Source of the DNA: an uncultured Candidatus Melainabacteria bacterium
Lineage (GTDB): Bacteria > Cyanobacteriota > Vampirovibrionia > Gastranaerophilales > Gastranaerophilaceae
Reading direction: 5' to 3'
Assembly: GCA_934754855.1 (NCBI GenBank)
Contig: CAKVJR010000060.1
Span: 1-10,162, forward strand
Length of the DNA: 10,162 nt
Shown here: positions 6,636 through 10,162 of the stretch, piece after piece
Layout of the letters: the number at the start of each line of letters is the position of its first letter
Position numbering within the stretch: the first letter of the stretch is position 1
Notes under the pieces: model-generated
Database searches by the model: none
Told to the model about the DNA's origin: nothing
The model's input: the letters and a program-made list of their open reading frames with translations, nothing else
Program-made: the position numbers and the translations under genes

Positions 6636-6662
6636 ATATCGGCAAAATAATACAGAACTTTA
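6636..6662 (-). promoter_or_regulatory. Sigma-28 (FliA/SigD-type) promoter of the calpain-like gene
   Basis: On the minus strand TAAAGTTC (6662-6655), exactly 11 nt, and GCCGATAT (6643-6636) give 15/16 matches to the flagellar sigma consensus TAAAGTTT-N11-GCCGATAA if T or A is allowed at the last base. The predicted start is near 6629, giving a leader of about 20 nt. A TATAAT overlaps the GCCGATAT box, but no good sigma-70 -35 lies at the right distance. Confidence 0.75.
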
Positions 6663-6706
6663 ATTTTTATCCATGTTTTTACTTTGCACCACCGAAAAAA
6701 ATCATG

Positions 6707-6732
6707 CGAAAATATTTCGTTAACTTTTAACG
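6707..6732. repeat. Two abutting dyads between the protease and the first microprotein
   Basis: CGAAAATATTTCG (6707-6719) and CGTTAACTTTTAACG (6718-6732) are two perfect dyads that share the bases CG. They lie between the divergent sigma-28 promoters. They could be a regulator site or weak RNA hairpins; in AT-rich DNA chance is possible. Confidence 0.3.
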
Positions 6733-6794
6733 ATACCTCATGAAAAACAAAAACCTTTTATTTATTTACTTTTCAGGCAATTCAAAGCATATTT

Positions 6795-6812
6795 TGTTAA
6801 GATTTTGTAACA
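6795..6812 (+). promoter_or_regulatory. Conserved upstream block of microprotein gene 1
   Basis: TGTTAAGATTTTGTAACA contains the inverted repeat TGTTA/TAACA. A near copy (TGTAAAGATTTTTTAACA, 7190-7207) precedes the second microprotein gene. In both cases the block ends exactly 17 bp before the TAAAGTTT box. Possible activator or repressor site, or an UP element. Confidence 0.5.
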
Positions 6813-6828
6813 TTTCACAAAAAAGAAT

Positions 6829-6856
6829 TAAAGTTTTCGACTTGGTCAGCCGATAT
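6829..6856 (+). promoter_or_regulatory. Sigma-28 promoter of microprotein gene 1
   Basis: TAAAGTTT (6829-6836), a 12-nt spacer and GCCGATAT (6849-6856) match the FliA/SigD consensus, with a spacer one base longer than the E. coli optimum but within the range described for SigD-type promoters. Initiation is expected near 6863, where ATGTA (6862-6866) is also conserved in the second copy. Confidence 0.75.
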
Positions 6857-6896
6857 CCAAAATGTAAGTGAAACAGATTTTTAAAAGGTTTATAAA

Positions 6897-7052
6897 ATGA
6901 TAAAGAAGTTAAGCATTTCCAATAATAATATCTCAGGTTCAGTAGAATTTTTATTGAGAGGTGCACAGAAGAGGAGAGCAAACGCACTTATGTGTGCAAA
7001 ATCGGTAAATTCCGATATGGGTGTCGGCAAAATGATAGCCGCAGTTAAATAG
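6897..7052 (+). CDS. 51-residue microprotein 1 (paralogue of 7281-7436)
   Basis: An ATG opens a 51-codon frame ending in TAG. The protein starts MIKKLSISNNNISGSVEFLL and carries a basic GAQKRRANA segment and a SDMG motif near residue 39. It is 29/51 identical, without gaps, to the product of 7281-7436, and the differences are mostly conservative, so the frame is under protein-level selection. AAAAGG lies 8 nt before the start. The gene is monocistronic, from a sigma-28 promoter to a terminator. No signal peptide or membrane segment; predicted to be helical around residues 14-36. I do not recognise the family. A motility-linked role is inferred only from the promoter. A frame on the opposite strand (6766-6987) is a shadow. 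Confidence 0.8.
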   Translation: MIKKLSISNNNISGSVEFLLRGAQKRRANALMCAKSVNSDMGVGKMIAAVK

Positions 7053-7085
7053 TAAAATAGTAAATTTGGGAAAAAAAGAGATTTA

Positions 7086-7113
7086 GCCGTTGCGATTGCG
7101 ACGGCATTTTTTT
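7086..7113 (+). terminator. Terminator of microprotein gene 1
   Basis: Stem GCCGTTGC (7086-7093) with GCGACGGC (7098-7105), 8 bp with one G-U pair, loop GATT, and a T-run at 7107-7113. It lies 33 bp after the stop codon. Confidence 0.85.
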
Positions 7114-7189
7114 GCTTAAATTTTTTGAAACAAATAAAATTTTCAAAACAAAAATAATTCGGAGTTTAAATATAAGAAAAAGGAAAGTT

Positions 7190-7207
7190 TGTAAAGATTT
7201 TTTAACA
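7190..7207 (+). promoter_or_regulatory. Conserved upstream block of microprotein gene 2
   Basis: TGTAAAGATTTTTTAACA is 16/18 identical to the block at 6795-6812 and likewise ends 17 bp before the TAAAGTTT box. The inverted repeat is less perfect here. Confidence 0.5.
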
Positions 7208-7223
7208 AAACAACAAAAAATCC

Positions 7224-7251
7224 TAAAGTTTGCATGTCTTTTTGCCGATAA
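7224..7251 (+). promoter_or_regulatory. Sigma-28 promoter of microprotein gene 2
   Basis: TAAAGTTT (7224-7231), a 12-nt spacer and GCCGATAA (7244-7251): both boxes are perfect matches to the flagellar sigma consensus. Start expected near 7258, in a conserved ATGTA (7257-7261) placed as in the first copy. Confidence 0.8.
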
Positions 7252-7280
7252 ACATTATGTAGTTAATAGGGAACAGCGGA

Positions 7281-7436
7281 ATGATTAAGAAACTTAAGGT
7301 ATCTGAAAATAATATTTCAAGTTGTGTAGAATTCTTGCTTCAAGGTGCAAAGAAAAGACGTGCCATGGCTGTTTCCAATGCAAAAACAATGAGTTCCGAT
7401 ATGGGAATTAAAACAAAATTAGTTGCTTTGAATTAG
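7281..7436 (+). CDS. 51-residue microprotein 2 (paralogue of 6897-7052)
   Basis: A 51-codon frame from ATG to TAG with start MIKKLKVSENNISSCVEFLL, then a very basic GAKKRRAMA and MSSDMG. Invariant positions shared with copy 1 are MIKKL, NNIS, VEFLL, GA-KRRA, AK and SDMG; the last eight residues diverge. AGGGA lies about 10 nt before the ATG, so the ribosome site is usable but loosely spaced. The promoter, upstream block and initial transcribed bases are duplicated with the coding sequence, so the whole unit arose by tandem duplication (395 bp between promoters). The terminators are not alike. Function unknown. A small regulatory partner or a flagellar accessory protein are both conceivable; nothing in the sequence decides. 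Confidence 0.82.
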   Translation: MIKKLKVSENNISSCVEFLLQGAKKRRAMAVSNAKTMSSDMGIKTKLVALN

Positions 7437-7459
7437 CAAAGAGTTTAATTCATCGCAAC

Positions 7460-7480
7460 AACTTGAGAGAGAGAGAAGTT
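7460..7480 (+). other. Hairpin with GAGAGAGAGAG loop in the 3' UTR
   Basis: AACTT (7460-7464) pairs with AAGTT (7476-7480) and exposes an 11-nt pure GA loop. It lies between the stop of microprotein gene 2 and its terminator. The loop could present purine, Shine-Dalgarno-like bases; the stem is short, so its stability is doubtful. Confidence 0.3.
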
Positions 7481-7489
7481 AATTTAAAG

Positions 7490-7518
7490 TCAAGCAAAGA
7501 TGTGCTTGATTTTTTTTT
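7490..7518 (+). terminator. Terminator of microprotein gene 2
   Basis: Perfect 7-bp stem TCAAGCA (7490-7496) with TGCTTGA (7503-7509), 6-nt loop, and nine T (7510-7518). Confidence 0.88.
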
Positions 7519-7595
7519 GCGAAAAAACGCAAATTGCCTGTAAAATCGCCTGTTTTGTTTCTTGCTTTAAAAAAGTTACAATAACGCTTTTAATT

Positions 7596-7625
7596 TTGGA
7601 AAAGCATGTTTGATTGAGGTATCAT
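7596..7625 (+). promoter_or_regulatory. Candidate promoter of the helicase gene
   Basis: TTGGAA (7596-7601), an 18-nt spacer and TATCAT (7620-7625) match sigma-70 boxes at 4/6 and 5/6, with a start near 7632. An alternative is TTGTTT (7555-7560) with TACAAT (7577-7582). No sigma-28 boxes are present here, so the helicase is separate from the microprotein regulon. Confidence 0.35.
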
Positions 7626-7649
7626 GCATTTAATGACAAGGACAAGAAC

Positions 7650-10162
7650 ATGGTAAATTTACTTGAGGGATTAAATAACGAGCAAAAGCAAGCAGTAGAG
7701 CATAATGAGGGAACATTAATTATCCTCGCAGGTGCAGGCTGCGGAAAAACGAAAGTTTTGACCTCGAGAATTGCAAACCTTGTCCAATCGGGAATTTCGG
7801 CGTATGAAATTCTTGCCGTAACATTTACAAACAAAGCCGCAAAAGAAATGAAAGAAAGACTTGCAAAATGGCTCGGAGAAGAGTGCGTAAAGAGAATGTG
7901 GGTCGGTACTTTCCACGGAATTGCGGGAAGAATTTTGAGAACAGACATTGATAAATACGTTTCAAAAGACGGTAAAAAATACGAAAAGAATTTCGTAATT
8001 TACGACGATACCGACATGAACACGATTATCAAAAATGCCCTGAAAAAGTTAAACATGGACGAAAAAGTTTATCCCGTAAAGCAACTTAGGACGGTCATTT
8101 CGGACGCAAAAAACAGAATGATTACTGCCTATGATTTTGCCTCGAGGGCAAGGTCATATCGGGACGAACAATTTTCAAGGGTTTATACGGAATATCAAAA
8201 TCAACTTGCACTCAATAATGCCGTGGATTTTGATGATATGCTTTTGATGGCATGCGAACTTTTGAAAAACAATAAAGAGGTTCGAGAAAAGTATTTTCAA
8301 CGGTTTAAGCACATTTTGGTTGATGAATTTCAAGACACAAACCTTGCACAATATAATTTCATCAAATCGATTTACACAAACGATGACCCGATGTATAAGC
8401 CTGTCAAGAGAAGTCTTTGCACGGTTGGTGATATCGACCAATCGATTTACAGTTGGCGTGGTGCGGATTACCGTATTTTGCTTAACATGCAGGTTAATTT
8501 CCCTGATGCACAAATGATTAAACTTGAGCAAAATTACCGTTCGACGGGAATGATTTTGCAGGCGGCAAATGCGGTTATCAAAAATAATATGGAGCGTACC
8601 GAAAAAAATCTTTATTCAAACCTTGGAGAGGGCGAAAAAATTGAGATTTACGAAGGCGGAGATGAGGACGACGAAGCGGATTATATTATGAGAAATGTCC
8701 GTGATTTGAGAGGTCGCTACAAACTTTCGGAATGCTGCGTTTTGTACAGAACAAACTCTCAATCGAGAAAACTTGAAGAGGCATGTATGGCTCGCTCAAT
8801 CCCATACAAAGTCGTCGGCGGACAAAAATTCTACGACAGAGAAGAAATTAAAGATATTGTCGCTTATTTGAAATTGATTTCAAATCCGTCTGACTCTCAA
8901 AGTTTGTCAAGAATTATCAACAAACCGAAGCGTTCTTTGGGCGATACGACGGTTAAAAAACTTTTGGAAATTTCTACAAAAACAGAAATTCCCGTGTCGG
9001 AAATTTTGCTCGATATCGACAATTATGACGAATTTTCCGCAGGAACAAAAACAAAATTGAAAAATTTTTGGGAGCAGATTTTGAATTTGCAACTGAAACA
9101 ACCGACGATGAAATTGCCTGAATTTATTTCGTATTTAATCGGCGAAATTCATTATCTCGATTGGCGAAAAGAGGTTGACGACGAAGTTACGGCGGAATCA
9201 AGAACAGACAACCTGCAAGAATTTATCAACGTGGCGGAAGAATTTGAACCTACGGAAGACGGAGATATTTTGGGCGAATTTTTGAGTCAGGTTGCATTGG
9301 TTTCCGACATCGACAGTTACGAAGAAGAGGACAATGCATTGACGTTGATGACTTTGCACAGTGCAAAAGGGCTTGAATTTGACGTCGTATTCCTCGCAGG
9401 GCTTGATGAGGGAATTTTCCCCCACAGCAGAGCAACAGGCGGAGCAAACGGGCATGCCGACGAATCCGAAATGGAAGAAGAACGTCGTCTTATGTACGTT
9501 GGCGTAACTCGTGCAAGAAAACGCCTTTTCATAACCCATGCCGAACGCCGCAAAATGTGGGGCAATTACAATTACTACGAACCGAGCCGATTTATAAACG
9601 AAATTCCGTTCAATTTGACAAACAGAAACGAAGAGGACGTTCGTCCGAGAAGAAACAACGATTACAACCGCAATCGTTTCAGCCGTTACAACGATGATTA
9701 CGACAACGACTACGAATCACGTTATGAGAAAAAAACATCTTCTTTCAACAGAGCGGTAAATTCCGTAAAATCCTCATCATCAGGAACTTTCAACGGAACA
9801 GGCTTCGGCAAAAATTTTGTTGCACCGAAATATAACTCAAGTTCATCAAGTTCTCAATCCTCGACAGGATTTGGCACAAACTTTGTCGCACCTCAAAAAC
9901 GAGGTTTTATATCAAAGCATGCCCGCTCGGCAGAAGAGCGAAAGGCAGATAACGATGCAAAAATCCAAAAAATTCTTGAGGACAATCCTATCAAGAGAAG
10001 AATTGCGGAAGCAAAGGCTCGAGAGCAAAGTCAACAGGGCAATTTGCCGTTAACGTCTTCATCGACGCAAAATTTCAACAAGGACGACAGAGTTTTTCAC
10101 CCGCAATACGGAATCGGCTATATCCGTGATATTAAAACGATTGCAGGCACAACGCTCTACTT
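7650..10162 (+). CDS. pcrA: PcrA/UvrD-type superfamily 1 DNA helicase, 3' end missing
   Basis: 837 codons without a stop, cut by the right edge. SF1A 3'-5' helicase that unwinds DNA in repair and clears replication forks; PcrA/UvrD proteins also bind RNA polymerase. Motifs in order: Walker A AGAGCGKT (27-34), Ia AVTFTNKAAKEM (56-67), Ib GTFHGIAGRIL (86-96), Walker B VDEFQDT (224-230), III VGDIDQSIYSWRGA (259-272), IV LEQNYRST, V TLHSAKGLEFDVVFLAGLDEGIFP (568-591) and VI EERRLMYVGVTRAR (610-623). A long Asn/Arg/Ser-rich, probably disordered linker (about 655-800) carries TGFGxNFVAP twice (717-726, 739-748). It leads into the Tudor-like C-terminal module (DDRVFHPQYGIG, 812-823) typical of PcrA. 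The ATG has AAGGA (7638-7642) 7 nt upstream. Single gene as far as visible. Confidence 0.96.
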   Translation, partial: MVNLLEGLNNEQKQAVEHNEGTLIILAGAGCGKTKVLTSRIANLVQSGISAYEILAVTFTNKAAKEMKERLAKWLGEECVKRMWVGTFHGIAGRILRTDIDKYVSKDGKKYEKNFVIYDDTDMNTIIKNALKKLNMDEKVYPVKQLRTVISDAKNRMITAYDFASRARSYRDEQFSRVYTEYQNQLALNNAVDFDDMLLMACELLKNNKEVREKYFQRFKHILVDEFQDTNLAQYNFIKSIYTNDDPMYKPVKRSLCTVGDIDQSIYSWRGADYRILLNMQVNFPDAQMIKLEQNYRSTGMILQAANAVIKNNMERTEKNLYSNLGEGEKIEIYEGGDEDDEADYIMRNVRDLRGRYKLSECCVLYRTNSQSRKLEEACMARSIPYKVVGGQKFYDREEIKDIVAYLKLISNPSDSQSLSRIINKPKRSLGDTTVKKLLEISTKTEIPVSEILLDIDNYDEFSAGTKTKLKNFWEQILNLQLKQPTMKLPEFISYLIGEIHYLDWRKEVDDEVTAESRTDNLQEFINVAEEFEPTEDGDILGEFLSQVALVSDIDSYEEEDNALTLMTLHSAKGLEFDVVFLAGLDEGIFPHSRATGGANGHADESEMEEERRLMYVGVTRARKRLFITHAERRKMWGNYNYYEPSRFINEIPFNLTNRNEEDVRPRRNNDYNRNRFSRYNDDYDNDYESRYEKKTSSFNRAVNSVKSSSSGTFNGTGFGKNFVAPKYNSSSSSSQSSTGFGTNFVAPQKRGFISKHARSAEERKADNDAKIQKILEDNPIKRRIAEAKAREQSQQGNLPLTSSSTQNFNKDDRVFHPQYGIGYIRDIKTIAGTTLY

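Noticed and set aside
6633..6638. TATAAT as a sigma-70 -10 for the protease gene
   Set aside because: No acceptable -35 at 16-18 bp, whereas the overlapping sigma-28 boxes are near perfect with exact spacing. Dual use remains possible.
6766..6987. 73-codon minus-strand frame opposite microprotein gene 1
   Set aside because: It crosses the sigma-28 promoter and the conserved plus-strand coding frame. It has no ribosome site or recognisable domain, and no counterpart opposite the second copy.
7123..7148. TTTTGAAA/TTTCAAAA inverted repeat after microprotein gene 1
   Set aside because: Almost pure A/T in an A/T-rich spacer already holding a clear terminator; likely chance.
9198..9565. Minus-strand frames opposite pcrA
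   Set aside because: They lie opposite helicase motifs V and VI; no independent support.
1..10162. CRISPR arrays, tRNA or rRNA genes, insertion sequences, att sites
   Set aside because: No regularly spaced repeats, no cloverleaf with a CCA end, and no transposase, integrase or terminal inverted repeats were found on reading both strands.

Overview
The window is AT-rich bacterial chromosome with tightly packed genes. Many genes are joined by TAATG stop/start overlaps, and simple Rho-independent terminators close the units. The gene set mixes housekeeping functions (TyrRS, tryptophan synthase beta, leucine biosynthesis, a PcrA/UvrD helicase) with an accessory cluster that appears to be under sigma-28 control. 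I suspect a gut member of the non-photosynthetic cyanobacterial relatives (Gastranaerophilales/Melainabacteria) or a low-GC Firmicute. This is inference from style and gene content, because no rRNA or marker phylogeny is available here.

Layout. Positions 1-2524 (minus strand) hold an operon trpB-tyrS-cysK. cysK is cut by the left edge. trpB overlaps tyrS by 28 bp, and tyrS joins cysK through TAATG. Upstream lie a perfect hairpin terminator and a small winged-helix gene (2607-2804, minus). That gene shares a compact divergent promoter region, with a repeated GAATTTG half-site, with leuD-leuB (2894-4470, plus). leuDB ends at a strong terminator and is followed by an apparently independent structured RNA (about 4591-4720, plus). 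Its terminator also serves the convergent gene at 4733-6607.

The accessory part is 4733-7436. It holds a 624-residue calpain-like (C2 family) cysteine protease with an EF-hand-like loop and an insertion of two tandem repeats. It also holds two 51-residue paralogous microproteins (6897-7052 and 7281-7436, 29/51 identical) that are too short for normal gene calling. All three genes are preceded by near-perfect sigma-28 (FliA/SigD) promoters: TAAAGTTC-N11-GCCGATAT for the protease and TAAAGTTT-N12-GCCGATAT/A for the microproteins. The two microprotein promoters also share an 18-nt upstream block at identical distance. These three genes therefore look like part of a motility-stage regulon, and nothing else in the window does. 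This is the most novel content.

From 7650 to the right edge runs the 5' 837 codons of a PcrA/UvrD helicase. All SF1A motifs are present, and it continues into the C-terminal Tudor-like domain, where the window ends.
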